From Finegoldia magna ATCC 29328 (GTDB lineage Bacteria; Bacillota; Clostridia; Tissierellales; Peptoniphilaceae): 64,000 nucleotides of DNA. The DNA is taken from NCBI RefSeq assembly GCF_000010185.1, contig NC_010376.1:496001-560000 (forward strand). Reading direction: 5' to 3'. The notes beneath the pieces are model-generated. The model ran no database searches. It had not been told where the DNA came from and was given only the letters and a program-made list of their open reading frames with translations. Made by a program: the position numbers and the translations under genes. This document shows, one piece after another, positions 1 to 8,232 of this stretch (positions are counted from its first letter, which is position 1; every line of letters starts with the position of its first letter).

Positions 1-120
1 TGAAAAATTGAATTTGATTTATTGGAAAGTAATATAAATTTAATAGGGAAAATGCATATAAAATTAATAGAAATTATTTAGAAATCGGGATTTGAAACCA
101 TAAATAAACTAAAAAATTGC
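1..120. other. AT-rich stretch with no visible gene
   Basis: No open frame of useful length, RNA fold or promoter that I can support. It lies just beyond the terminator of the SRP RNA and is very AT-rich. It could be the 3' or 5' flank of a gene outside the window. Confidence 0.4.
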
Positions 121-148
121 AAAAAAAAAATACCAGAAAAGTCTGGTA
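121..148 (-). terminator. Intrinsic terminator of the tRNA-Ser/SRP RNA unit
   Basis: On the minus strand ACCAGA pairs with TCTGGT (132-137 with 142-147) around a 4-nt loop, extended by a flanking T-A pair, and is followed by a run of ten T (121-130). Confidence 0.85.
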
Positions 149-171
149 AATATGTAAGCACACCCGAGTCT

Positions 172-409
172 GTTAGAAAAAGCGGAGGCGATCCCTACTA
201 GTTAGCTCAAAATAGGCACCCTCACATCACACAGGAATGACTGCTTATGGCTGCTACCTTCCGATCCTGACCAGGTTCACAGGTTCCTGTTGCGTGAGAC
301 CCACTTCTCAACACCACTTTTTAAGTTCATACCAACACTTTTAATCCCTCGCTCGGGAATTCGATCCTGCTGTAGCGATTGCAGGTAACAGGGCATCGCT
401 AATTCCCCA
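172..409 (-). ncRNA. ffs: Large bacterial signal recognition particle RNA (Alu-domain type)
   Basis: The minus strand carries the diagnostic SRP helix-8 core GGTCAGGATCGGAAGG followed by TAGCAGC, which is the Ffh-binding region. Further 5' is the Alu-domain part, with GGGGAATTAGC, the loop segments around CCTGTTACCTGCAATC and CTACAGCAGG, and then GAATTCCC. The 3' end carries pairing strands (GTGAGGGTGCC, GATCGCCTCC) and leads into the terminator at 121-148. The RNA is therefore the long Gram-positive form of about 240-270 nt, which with Ffh targets membrane and secreted proteins to the translocon. It is probably co-transcribed with the tRNA-Ser just upstream. The exact ends are estimates. Confidence 0.88.
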
Positions 410-418
410 TCTAGTGCA

Positions 419-509
419 TGGCGGAGAGTAAGGGATTTGAACCCTTGAAACACGTTAATGTTTACATGATTTCCAATCATGCTCCTTCGGCCAACTCGGA
501 CAACTCTCC
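419..509 (-). tRNA. tRNA-Ser (anticodon GGA)
   Basis: On the minus strand the 7-bp acceptor GGAGAGT pairs with ACTCTCC, followed by discriminator G and an encoded CCA. The anticodon stem ATGAT/ATCAT presents TTGGAAA, giving anticodon GGA for UCC/UCU. There is a long variable arm (around AACATTAACGTGTT), as expected for a class II serine tRNA, and a T-loop GGTTCAAATCC. The SRP RNA begins within about 10 nt of the CCA end, so the two are probably processed from one transcript. Confidence 0.95.
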
Positions 510-524
510 ATATCATATTGTTAA

Positions 525-553
525 ATTATAATATGATAATTAACATTTGTCAA
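525..553 (-). promoter_or_regulatory. Consensus sigma-70-type promoter for tRNA-Ser/ffs
   Basis: Minus strand TTGACA (553-548), 17-bp spacer, TATAAT (530-525): a perfect match to both consensus hexamers, ending 16 nt before the tRNA. The -10 lies within an 8-bp inverted repeat TATCATAT/ATATGATA (511-518 and 531-538). Confidence 0.9.
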
Positions 554-636
554 ATTTTTACATTATTTATAATTGTAGATTTTTGATGATAAATTTGAAA
601 GAAAATGGATGTTTTGAATAAAATTTTTCAACAAAA

Positions 637-664
637 AAGTAGTATGTCGAAAAAGACATACTAC
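637..664 (-). terminator. Terminator of the GlsB-family gene
   Basis: A perfect 10-bp stem GTAGTATGTC/GACATACTAC (639-648 with 655-664) with a 6-nt loop is followed on the minus strand by a T-rich tract (TTTTTTGTTG). It sits 15 nt after the stop of the minus-strand gene. Confidence 0.8.
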
Positions 665-679
665 ATAAAATCAAATTGA

Positions 680-931
680 TTATTTCTTTTTAATTTTGTT
701 AATAATAGATAGTAAAATTACTGAACCTAAAATTGCAACTAAAATGCTGTAAAGGTTGAATCCATTTACTCCACTTTTTCCGATAATACTCATTACCCAG
801 CCACCGATTGTAGCTCCGACAATTCCGCAAAGAATGTTAGCACCTGCTCCCATGTTTGCATCGTTACCAGTAATTTTAGATCCTATCCATCCTGCTAATG
901 CTCCTACTATAATCCATGAAATAATTCCCAT
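680..931 (-). CDS. GlsB/YeaQ/YmgE family stress-response membrane protein
   Basis: This 83-residue protein has three hydrophobic segments (about residues 3-19, 29-50 and 59-77) and a Lys-rich C-terminus. The glycine-rich pattern is typical of the transglycosylase-associated family: IIVGALAGWIGSKI at the start and GIVGATIGGW in the middle. The family is linked to general and acid/envelope stress in other bacteria, but its biochemical role is not established. The start is set by AAGGAGGT about 8 nt upstream of ATG. A SigB-like element lies 45 nt upstream, which would suit a stress gene. It is monocistronic, divergent from ppx, and closed by its own terminator. Confidence 0.88.
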   Translation of the reverse strand: MGIISWIIVGALAGWIGSKITGNDANMGAGANILCGIVGATIGGWVMSIIGKSGVNGFNLYSILVAILGSVILLSIINKIKKK

Positions 932-975
932 ATATAATACCTCCTTAAAGTATTCTAATTTATTACAATGTATTT

Positions 976-1001
976 ATACCCGTATGATTTAAATTATAAA
1001 C
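976..1001 (-). promoter_or_regulatory. SigB-like promoter candidate for the GlsB gene
   Basis: Minus strand GTTTAT (1001-996), 14-bp spacer, GGGTAT (981-976). This closely resembles the SigB/SigF consensus GTTTAA-N12-15-GGGTAT of Bacillales and is placed 45 nt before the start codon. Whether this organism has such a sigma factor cannot be seen here. Confidence 0.4.
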
Positions 1002-1067
1002 ATTTTTAACAAATTTTTGACATTTTTTGTAAAAATAATGTAAATTAAACGAAAAATTATTGTAAAT

Positions 1068-1099
1068 TTGACAATTTAACTGATAAAATATAGTAAAAT
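1068..1099 (+). promoter_or_regulatory. Probable promoter of ppx-ppk
   Basis: TTGACA at 1068-1073 matches the -35 consensus. Candidate -10 hexamers are TATAGT (1089-1094, 15-bp spacer), TAGTAA (1091-1096, 17 bp) or TAAAAT (1094-1099). The -10 choice is uncertain. Confidence 0.5.
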
Positions 1100-1119
1100 T
1101 AAACTAAAGAGGTGTTTTT

Positions 1120-2019
1120 ATGATTTATGCAGTCATTGATATAGGATCAAATACAATTAGATTATCGGTTTATAAAGTTATAGGAGATGAAGTTAAGAAT
1201 CTTTTTAACGAAAAATCAAGTGCTTCACTGGCATCATTCATAGAAAAAGGGATGATGAACGAACATGGGATTCAAAAGTTGATTAATACACTAAAAGAAT
1301 TTAAGAATTTGATTTCAAATTTTGAAGATATTTCAAAAACATATGCAATCGCTACTGCATCCATTAGAAATTCTTGTAATAGACGAGAAATCATTGAAAG
1401 AGTTCGAACAGAAGTAGGAATAGACATTGAACTTATTAGCGGAGAAGAGGAAGCAAAGTTATCTTTTTTAGGATCTGGAATCGATTCTCAAAGCGGTATA
1501 TTGACTGATATTGGTGGTGGAAGCAGTGAGATTGTAGTATTTGAGCAGGGAAAAGTTGTGAAGACTTCTAGTTTGAATATAGGTTCACTAGTTGCTTTTG
1601 ATAATTTTGCAAGAGGATTATTCATTACTAAAGATGAGAAAAAATTATTGGAAGATGATATAAAGTTGATGCTTGCTTCTAATAATCTCAACAGAGTTCA
1701 ACACGATCTTGTGTGTGCTGTTGGTGGAAGTGCGAGAGCATGCCTTAAACTTTACAATGAATATTATGACAAGGAAGCTGGTAATGTAATTATTACTATG
1801 GATGGTTTGAAAAATCTCATTAATACTCTTATAAATATGGAAAACAGAGCAAAGATGAAATTGATTTTGAAAGTTAAGGCTGATAGAATTCACACATTGA
1901 TTCCAGGAATGATAATTTTGTATAGAATTGCAAAATATTTCTACGCAGACATTATAAGAGTTAGTATGACTGGTATTAGAGAAGGATTCGTTTACAGTAA
2001 GATATTAGAAAGGGGATAA
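1120..2019 (+). CDS. ppx: Exopolyphosphatase / Ppx-GppA family phosphatase
   Basis: A 299-residue single-domain member of the Ppx/GppA family (ASKHA fold). It would release phosphate from polyphosphate chain ends, or the gamma/5' phosphate of pppGpp. The N-terminal phosphate-binding loop is AVIDIGSNTIRL (residues 4-15). The catalytic Glu region and second glycine loop are visible as TDIGGGSSEI (about 129-138), and a third glycine loop AVGGSA at about 200-205. It lacks the C-terminal HD-like domain of the 500-residue enterobacterial form, so it is the short type. GAGG sits just upstream of ATG. Only one base separates it from ppk1, so polyphosphate synthesis and breakdown are co-expressed. The choice between Ppx and GppA activity cannot be made from sequence alone. 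Confidence 0.88.
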   Translation: MIYAVIDIGSNTIRLSVYKVIGDEVKNLFNEKSSASLASFIEKGMMNEHGIQKLINTLKEFKNLISNFEDISKTYAIATASIRNSCNRREIIERVRTEVGIDIELISGEEEAKLSFLGSGIDSQSGILTDIGGGSSEIVVFEQGKVVKTSSLNIGSLVAFDNFARGLFITKDEKKLLEDDIKLMLASNNLNRVQHDLVCAVGGSARACLKLYNEYYDKEAGNVIITMDGLKNLINTLINMENRAKMKLILKVKADRIHTLIPGMIILYRIAKYFYADIIRVSMTGIREGFVYSKILERG

Positions 2020-2020
2020 A

Positions 2021-4207
2021 ATGAACGATATTTCATTCACCCAAAATAGGGAATTATCATGGTTAAAATTTAATGAAAGAGTGCTTGAGGAAGCAGCAGA
2101 TAAAAGTGTAGAATTATTTGAAAGAGTTAAGTTTTTTTCTATATTTGATACTAATTTTGAAGAATTTTTCATGGTAAGAGTTGGAAGTCTAACAGATATC
2201 AATGATATGAAAAAAAAGGTCATTGACAACAAAACTCTTATGAGCACCCAAGAACAGATTGATTGCATTATGGATGAATCTAAAAGGTTGTATGAGAAAA
2301 AAGATACTGTGTATGAGGATTTGAAGCAAGATTTACAAGAAGAAAATGTAAGTATTTGTAGAGTTAATGAATTAGATGATAAAGAAAAAAGACTTGTTTA
2401 TTATTATTTTAACTCTACCATTGCTCCTATATTGAGTTTTCAAATAGTAGATAGAGTTCATCCTTTTCCACAAATTCCAAACCTTGCAATTGTGGTTTTA
2501 TTTCAATTAACATCTCAATCGAAAAACAAAAAGCAATTTATGGGACTTATTCAAGTACCGGATAAAATAAAAAGATATGTAAAATTATCTGACACAAAAG
2601 TTGTGCTTATTGAAGATATCATTAGAGAATTTGGTCAAGAAATATTTGATAACTACGATTGTACATCAAAGTACATATTGTCTGTAACTCGAAATGCAGA
2701 TATAGAATATGACGATGAGGATTTGGAATTTGATGATGATTACAGATCATACATGAAAAAGATGATTAAACTCAGAAAAAGACTTAGACCTGTAAGACTT
2801 GAAATCAACGAATATCCTAATGAAGAAACAAGGGAATTCTTGTTGAAAAACCTGAATTTGACAGAGCATCGTATGTTTGTAACTAAAAGTCCTATGAGAT
2901 GTGGATTTTTGTTTGATTTAGTGTATGATATGCCAAAGAATGTAATTAAAAAGTATACTTATGAGGATTTTTCTCCACAAGAATCTTCGATGATTTCAAA
3001 AGAAAAATCAGTTATAGAACAAGTTTACGATAAAGATTTGTTCCTATCATTTCCTTATGAATCAATTGATCCATTTATTAGACTTTTGAATGAGGCTGCA
3101 GAAGATGAGTCGGTAGTTTCCATCAAGATTACAATTTATAGATTGGCTAAAGATTCTGAAATCACTAAAGCCTTGATAAAGGCTGCTGAGAATGGCAAAG
3201 AGGTTGTGGTTCTTATGGAATTGAGAGCTAGATTTGATGAAGAAAATAATATTTTGTGGTCATCGAGATTAGAAAATGCTGGTTGTAGAATAATTTACGG
3301 ATTTGATCACTACAAGTGCCATTCAAAAGTTTGTTTGATTACCAAGATTAAAGATGAAAAGATTTCTTATATTACACAAGTGGGTACGGGAAATTATAAC
3401 GAAAAAACATCGAAACTCTACACTGATTTTTCTTATATGACAACGAGACAAGAGATTGGGGAAGATGCGAAGGAACTTTTCGATAATTTCTTGTTGGGAA
3501 AAATTGATGGTGAATACAAGCATTTGATGGTGAGTCCTCATTCTATGCAAGTTGGACTAGATAAATTAATCGATGAGCAAATTGAAAAAGCAAAAGTATC
3601 CGAAGATGGTTATATAAGAATTAAAATGAACTCTATTTCTGATAGAAAACTTATCGACAAATTATCCAAAGCTTCTTGTAAAGGAGTAAAGATTGATTTG
3701 ATGGTGAGAGGAATTTGCTGTTTGGTTCCAGGAATAAAAGACAAGACTGAAAATATAAATGTTTATCAAGTTGTTGGAAGGTTTTTGGAACATCATAGAA
3801 TTTATCAATTTGGTAAGGCCGAAAACTGTAAACTTTACATTTCTTCTGCAGATTTTATGACTAGAAATATCAGAAAAAGAGTGGAAGTTGCAGTTCCAAT
3901 CTATGATGATTACATTAAGCACAGAATATTAAATTTTATGGATATAATGTTTGCCGATGATACGAAAATAAGAAAACTAAATTCTGATAAATCATATTCT
4001 AAGGTTGAAAATACTGAAAATAAAAACTCACAAGAAATTCTAATAGATATTGCAAAAGAAAATTCCGTAAAAAGAAATTTGCAATCAGATGATAATAGAG
4101 TTATTAGCTCACATTCTAATAAAACTATAAATCCAGATAATAATGATAATAAAAGGATAACTGTATTCGACAAAATTAAGAATTTCTTTAAAAACTTGAC
4201 ACATTAA
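2021..4207 (+). CDS. ppk1: Polyphosphate kinase 1
   Basis: A 728-residue PPK1, which reversibly transfers the ATP gamma-phosphate to growing polyphosphate. The N-terminal domain begins with the typical NRELSWLKFNERVLEEA. Motifs of the phospholipase-D-like catalytic domains are present: SIKITIYRLA, the HxK motif CHSKVCLI with its phospho-accepting His near residue 434, QVGTGNYNEKT, and a second conserved His in FLEHHRIYQF near 591. The last 75 or so residues exceed the usual PPK1 end. They form an Asn/Asp/Ser-rich low-complexity linker followed by a basic amphipathic segment (VFDKIKNFFKNLTH) that might touch membrane or a partner. It is translationally close-coupled to ppx. Confidence 0.96.
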   Translation: MNDISFTQNRELSWLKFNERVLEEAADKSVELFERVKFFSIFDTNFEEFFMVRVGSLTDINDMKKKVIDNKTLMSTQEQIDCIMDESKRLYEKKDTVYEDLKQDLQEENVSICRVNELDDKEKRLVYYYFNSTIAPILSFQIVDRVHPFPQIPNLAIVVLFQLTSQSKNKKQFMGLIQVPDKIKRYVKLSDTKVVLIEDIIREFGQEIFDNYDCTSKYILSVTRNADIEYDDEDLEFDDDYRSYMKKMIKLRKRLRPVRLEINEYPNEETREFLLKNLNLTEHRMFVTKSPMRCGFLFDLVYDMPKNVIKKYTYEDFSPQESSMISKEKSVIEQVYDKDLFLSFPYESIDPFIRLLNEAAEDESVVSIKITIYRLAKDSEITKALIKAAENGKEVVVLMELRARFDEENNILWSSRLENAGCRIIYGFDHYKCHSKVCLITKIKDEKISYITQVGTGNYNEKTSKLYTDFSYMTTRQEIGEDAKELFDNFLLGKIDGEYKHLMVSPHSMQVGLDKLIDEQIEKAKVSEDGYIRIKMNSISDRKLIDKLSKASCKGVKIDLMVRGICCLVPGIKDKTENINVYQVVGRFLEHHRIYQFGKAENCKLYISSADFMTRNIRKRVEVAVPIYDDYIKHRILNFMDIMFADDTKIRKLNSDKSYSKVENTENKNSQEILIDIAKENSVKRNLQSDDNRVISSHSNKTINPDNNDNKRITVFDKIKNFFKNLTH

Positions 4208-4254
4208 TAAATTATGTGAGAATATTTAGGTATAATTTTTAATGGGGTGAAATT

Positions 4255-5037
4255 ATGACAGAAAGAAAAGTTCCTAATTTTTTGATTGAATCAAACACAG
4301 GAAGTAATATAAAAAACATCGTTGGAATAGTGAGTGGTAAAGGTGGGGTAGGAAAAAGCCTTGTCACTTGTTTATTGGCAAACGAAATGGCAAAAAAAGG
4401 ATATAAAGTTGGTATCATGGATGGAGATATTACGGGACCATCTATACCAAAATATTTTGGATTAACTGAAAAGGCAACAGCTGATTCTGAAGGTCACATC
4501 AATCCTGTTACAACATCTAATGGAATTAAAGTTATATCAATGAATTTGATGCTTCCAAAAGATGATGATGCAGTAATTTGGAGAGGACCTGTAATCGCTG
4601 GAGTTGTTAAACAATTTTATCAAGATGTAAATTGGGGAGATTTAGATTATTTATTCGTGGATATGCCACCAGGAACTGGTGATGTACCATTGACTGTGTT
4701 CCAATCAATACCAATCAAAGGGATAGTTGTTGCAATGTCTCCATCAGGACTTGTAGAAATAATTGTAAAAAAAGCATTGCACATGGCAAAAATGATGGGC
4801 AAGAAAGTAATAGGATTAGTTGAAAATATGAGTTACTTGGAATGTCCAGATTGCGGAAAACACATAGAAGTTTTCGGAACAAGTACTGTTGATAAAATTG
4901 CACAAGAAGAAAATATAGATACAGTTTGTAAACTTCCAATTAATCCAGAAATTTCAAAATTAACTGAAACTGGAAAAATAAGTGACGTTGACACAAATTA
5001 TTTGGAAAATATTACAAAGAAAATAGAAACTTTATAA
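4255..5037 (+). CDS. mrp: Mrp/NBP35-family iron-sulfur carrier ATPase
   Basis: A 260-residue ParA-like P-loop ATPase (ApbC/Mrp) that would bind and deliver Fe-S clusters to apoproteins. The deviant Walker A is SGKGGVGKS (27-35), a further ATPase motif is MDGDITGPS (55-63), and Walker B is LFVDMPPGTGD (133-143). The cluster-binding CPDC is at 197-200. The N-terminal DUF59 domain of many Mrp proteins is absent. GGGGTG precedes ATG. A TATAAT at 4231-4236 suggests its own promoter 47 nt after ppk1. The suf cluster-assembly operon at 31145-36047 is a plausible functional partner. Confidence 0.92.
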   Translation: MTERKVPNFLIESNTGSNIKNIVGIVSGKGGVGKSLVTCLLANEMAKKGYKVGIMDGDITGPSIPKYFGLTEKATADSEGHINPVTTSNGIKVISMNLMLPKDDDAVIWRGPVIAGVVKQFYQDVNWGDLDYLFVDMPPGTGDVPLTVFQSIPIKGIVVAMSPSGLVEIIVKKALHMAKMMGKKVIGLVENMSYLECPDCGKHIEVFGTSTVDKIAQEENIDTVCKLPINPEISKLTETGKISDVDTNYLENITKKIETL

Positions 5038-5049
5038 ATTACAAACAAA

Positions 5050-5096
5050 AAAACATTCTCTAAATTTGAGTATTACTCAAAATAGAGAATGTTTTT
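5050..5096. terminator. Bidirectional terminator between mrp and ftsH
   Basis: A long hairpin with an outer 13-bp stem (5050-5062 with 5083-5095) and an inner stem TTTGAG/CTCAAA. It has T-rich tails on both strands and separates converging genes. Confidence 0.88.
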
Positions 5097-5100
5097 GTTT

Positions 5101-6987
5101 TTATAAATCGCTAACTGTAGTATCGTCTACTTCTTCTTTTTTTACAGAATTTTCATCTGTTTCAGGTTTCTTTTCATCTTCAAGGTTAAGAATTTCCATG
5201 AATTCTTCTCCAGTTATGGTTTCTTTTTCTAACAAGAATTTTGAAATTTCGTGAAGTTTATCGATGTTCTCGGTTAAAATATTTCTAGCTTTTTCGTGAG
5301 CGGATTTTATAATCGATTCGACTTTATTATCGATTTGTCCTGCTTTGTGATCACTTGCAGCTAATGTATTACCGCCGCCAAGATATTTAGAATTTGTAGT
5401 TTCCAAACTCATCATATCGAACTCATCAGTCATACCATATTGAGTGACCATTGCACGAGCGATTTTTGTAGCTTTTTCTATATCATTTGAAGCGCCAGTA
5501 GTTCTTGTGTTAAACACAACTTCTTCTGCACTTCTTCCTCCTGTTAATGTAACTATCATGTTAAATAGTTCTTCTTTACTCATGAGAAATTTTTCTTCTT
5601 GATCTACTTGCATTGTGTAGCCCAACGCACCGCTTGTTCTAGGAATAATTGTAATCTTAGTAACAGGAGCGGAATGTGATTGCATTGCAGCAACTAATGC
5701 GTGTCCTACTTCGTGATAAGCTATAAGTTCTTTTTCTTTTGGAGTTATAACTGTGCCTTTTCTTTGTTGGCCGGCAATTACAACTTCAACAGATTCTATC
5801 AAATCTTCTTGTGTTACGATATTTCTTCCCATTCTTACAGCTCTTAGTGCAGCTTCATTGACTATGTTTGCCAATTGAGCACCACTTGTACCTGCTGTCA
5901 TCAAAGCAACTGCCTTGTAATCCATATCTTTTTCGATTTTGATTTTACGAGCGTGAACTTTAAGAATATCGATACGTCCTTGTAAATCTGGAAGTTCAAC
6001 AGGAATTTGTCTGTCAAATCTACCAGGTCTAGTAAGTGCTGGATCCAAAATTTCTGGTCTATTAGTGGCAGCTAATATTACTACTCCAGAATTTCCGTCA
6101 AAACCGTCCATTTCATTTAACAATTGGTTAAGAGTTTGTTCTCTTTCATCATTACCAGAAATTCCTGCAGTATCACGTCTCTTACCGATAGCATCGATTT
6201 CGTCTATGAATACAATACAAGGAGCTTTATCTGCTGCTTGTTTGAATAAATCACGAACCTTGCTAGCTCCCAATCCGACAAACATTTCAACGAATTCTGA
6301 ACCACTCATTGAAAAGAATGGAACTTTTGCTTCGCCAGCGACAGCTTGTGCAAGCAAAGTCTTACCAGTTCCAGGAGGTCCTACTAACAAAACTCCTTTT
6401 GGTAACACGGCACCAATTTCGTTGTATCTTTTTGGATCGTGCAAGAAATCTACAACTTCTAGTAAAGCATCCTTGGCTTCTTCTTGACCGGCAACATCTG
6501 TAAATTTCTTTCCAGTTTGACTTTCAACGTAAATTTTTGCATTGCTCTTACCAAATTGTAATGCATTGCCGCCCATTTTTTTAGTAGCTTGGCTCATTGC
6601 TAATTGCAAGAAACCAAATATTATTATAAATGGTAAAACAAATTGCAAGAAAATTGATAAAAGCGGAGCATATTTACTAGGAATATCACTTGAAAATTGA
6701 ACTTTACTGTCCAATAGACGATCCACTAATTTTTCGTCTCTAATCAAGCCTGCTTTGTATATAACGTTGTTTTGGTTCTTAGCTTTGAAATTGATGTGAG
6801 TATCTAATATTTTTACCTCTTTAACTTCTCCTTTATCGAGCATTTCGACAAATTTATTATAAGGAACTTCTTCTTCTTTTGTTTTTGAAAAAGTAGGGAA
6901 AAGTAAGCCGGCAACCACAGCATAAAGAACTATAGCTATAAGATAATAAATTATTATCTTTTTCTTAGATTGCTTGTTTTCTTTCAT
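5101..6987 (-). CDS. ftsH: ATP-dependent zinc metalloprotease FtsH
   Basis: This 628-residue membrane AAA+ protease degrades misfolded or short-lived membrane and cytosolic proteins. Two membrane segments (about 11-31 and 107-130) flank an extracytoplasmic domain. The AAA domain shows Walker A GPPGTGKT (203-210), Walker B VFIDEID (259-265) and the second region of homology near TNRPEILDPALTRPGRFDR. The zinc site HEVGH is at 425-429. The C-terminus is an acidic tail, as is common. The start is only 9 bases after the marR stop and has no good ribosome site (only AGTGG), so translation may depend on coupling to marR. In many Firmicutes ftsH follows tilS-hpt, and that linkage is absent here. Confidence 0.97.
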   Translation of the reverse strand: MKENKQSKKKIIIYYLIAIVLYAVVAGLLFPTFSKTKEEEVPYNKFVEMLDKGEVKEVKILDTHINFKAKNQNNVIYKAGLIRDEKLVDRLLDSKVQFSSDIPSKYAPLLSIFLQFVLPFIIIFGFLQLAMSQATKKMGGNALQFGKSNAKIYVESQTGKKFTDVAGQEEAKDALLEVVDFLHDPKRYNEIGAVLPKGVLLVGPPGTGKTLLAQAVAGEAKVPFFSMSGSEFVEMFVGLGASKVRDLFKQAADKAPCIVFIDEIDAIGKRRDTAGISGNDEREQTLNQLLNEMDGFDGNSGVVILAATNRPEILDPALTRPGRFDRQIPVELPDLQGRIDILKVHARKIKIEKDMDYKAVALMTAGTSGAQLANIVNEAALRAVRMGRNIVTQEDLIESVEVVIAGQQRKGTVITPKEKELIAYHEVGHALVAAMQSHSAPVTKITIIPRTSGALGYTMQVDQEEKFLMSKEELFNMIVTLTGGRSAEEVVFNTRTTGASNDIEKATKIARAMVTQYGMTDEFDMMSLETTNSKYLGGGNTLAASDHKAGQIDNKVESIIKSAHEKARNILTENIDKLHEISKFLLEKETITGEEFMEILNLEDEKKPETDENSVKKEEVDDTTVSDL

Positions 6988-6996
6988 ATTGTGCCA

Positions 6997-7434
6997 CTAC
7001 ATTAATTCAACGTTCAATTTTTCGTTCAATAAATTCAAGCTTTTAATAATACTGTTGTATTCTTCGTTAGTTAATTTAATTTGTTTTTTGTATTTTTCAG
7101 AAATTTCGTTAACTATGTTTTCGATAATTTCCTTGCCTTTTTCTGTTAAACGAACAGTAACAATTCTTTCGTCTTTTTCAGATCTTTTTCTTGAAACATA
7201 TCCTTCTTTTTCTAATGCTTTACACAAGTTAGAAATGTTTCCTCCTGCCATACCAACTAACACTCCGATATCACCAATAGTTAAATCGTCGTTTTTTCCT
7301 AATTCAAATAAAGTTTTAACTTTCATAATAGTCAATCCGTATTTATCTGAAATTGGTGCTAATAAAGCGTCTGTTTTACGATAAGTTTCTCTCAATAATT
7401 GAGATAATTCTGTGTTTATTAAATTGTAATCCAT
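6997..7434 (-). CDS. MarR family transcriptional regulator
   Basis: A 145-residue winged-helix regulator. The central helix-turn-helix (around GNISNLCKALEKEGYVSR) and wing with the family DxR-type motif (SEKDERIVTVRLTEKG) are clear, and terminal helices form the dimer interface. It probably represses its own unit and ftsH, which starts 9 bases downstream on the same strand. The ligand is unknown. GGAGG is just upstream of ATG. A palindromic AT-rich element at 7464-7487 lies in the divergent promoter region shared with the gene at 7558 and is a candidate operator. Confidence 0.9.
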   Translation of the reverse strand: MDYNLINTELSQLLRETYRKTDALLAPISDKYGLTIMKVKTLFELGKNDDLTIGDIGVLVGMAGGNISNLCKALEKEGYVSRKRSEKDERIVTVRLTEKGKEIIENIVNEISEKYKKQIKLTNEEYNSIIKSLNLLNEKLNVELM

Positions 7435-7463
7435 ACTTCCTCCATTTAATTTTTAAAATATTA

Positions 7464-7487
7464 TGTATTTTGATATAATAAAATACA
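7464..7487. promoter_or_regulatory. Candidate MarR operator
   Basis: A perfect 8-bp inverted repeat TGTATTTT/AAAATACA with an 8-nt centre lies between the divergent marR and 7558 genes and overlaps a TATAAT on the plus strand (7474-7479). A second short inverted repeat AGTGG/CCACT follows at 7492-7505. Confidence 0.45.
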
Positions 7488-7557
7488 CATAAGTGGTTAT
7501 CCACTGATTACAGTATATATGTTAAATATATAGAAATTATGGAGATAAATTTAAATT

Positions 7558-8232
7558 ATGGAAAATTTTAATAAAAAAGATTATAAAAAATTGTGGGTTA
7601 ATTTTAAATCTAGTACACAAGCTATGGACATGCTTGTAATTTTATATAATATAGAAATTTTTGAAATATCTTTGATAACAATAGAATCCGATGTTAACAA
7701 CAACGTATTGGACTTGATGGATAATTTGGATTGGGATGTAGAAGTTGTATTTTTGAAAGATTTTATGAGTGAAAATGATGTTGTTTTATCGAGATTTTTA
7801 GGTGATTTTAAAAATATTGACTTGCTTAATTTTTCAGATATGAAATATTTGTCAGAATTTTTTGCGGAAAATAACGAAACTTTGCAGTCAATAGATGATA
7901 TTTTTATGTATGACAAATACATCAAATCAAATGAAAGTGATTTGAGTGTATTAAATGGAAAAAGTGTATTCATGATTACTAATGATACATTGAATAAAAA
8001 TGATTATACTGATATTTTGAATGAAATGTTTGATGAATCATCAGAAAAATTAATAGAAGATTTGTTCTTGTTGTACGCATATTCCAAGAAAGATCATTTT
8101 ATTTACGCACAAACAAATATAAATATTGATGAAGAAAATAATTTGATAGAAGGCGAAGGAATTGATACATATATTTCAGTTACATATAATATCGACAGAT
8201 TTAGAGAATTTTTAGAAAGCGTGATTATTTAA
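7558..8232 (+). CDS. Hypothetical acidic cytoplasmic protein
   Basis: I do not recognise this 224-residue protein. It is rich in Asp, Glu and Asn, contains no cysteine, has no signal peptide or membrane segment, and shows no motif I can name. The composition suggests a folded soluble protein with alternating beta strands and helices. A GGAG lies about 14 nt before ATG, which is longer than ideal. Its TAA overlaps the ATG of the ClC antiporter (TAATG), so the two are translationally coupled and may be functionally linked. It is divergent from marR and could be regulated by it. Confidence 0.75.
   Translation: MENFNKKDYKKLWVNFKSSTQAMDMLVILYNIEIFEISLITIESDVNNNVLDLMDNLDWDVEVVFLKDFMSENDVVLSRFLGDFKNIDLLNFSDMKYLSEFFAENNETLQSIDDIFMYDKYIKSNESDLSVLNGKSVFMITNDTLNKNDYTDILNEMFDESSEKLIEDLFLLYAYSKKDHFIYAQTNINIDEENNLIEGEGIDTYISVTYNIDRFREFLESVII

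Noticed and set aside
277-516. 79-codon minus-strand open frame
   Set aside because: It lies across the SRP RNA and tRNA-Ser, which explain the sequence; it has no ribosome site and no protein-like pattern.
6065-6487. 140-codon plus-strand open frame opposite ftsH
   Set aside because: It is antisense to the AAA domain of ftsH, with no ribosome site or recognisable domain.
6974-7384. 136-codon plus-strand open frame opposite marR
   Set aside because: It is the antisense shadow of the well-supported marR gene.
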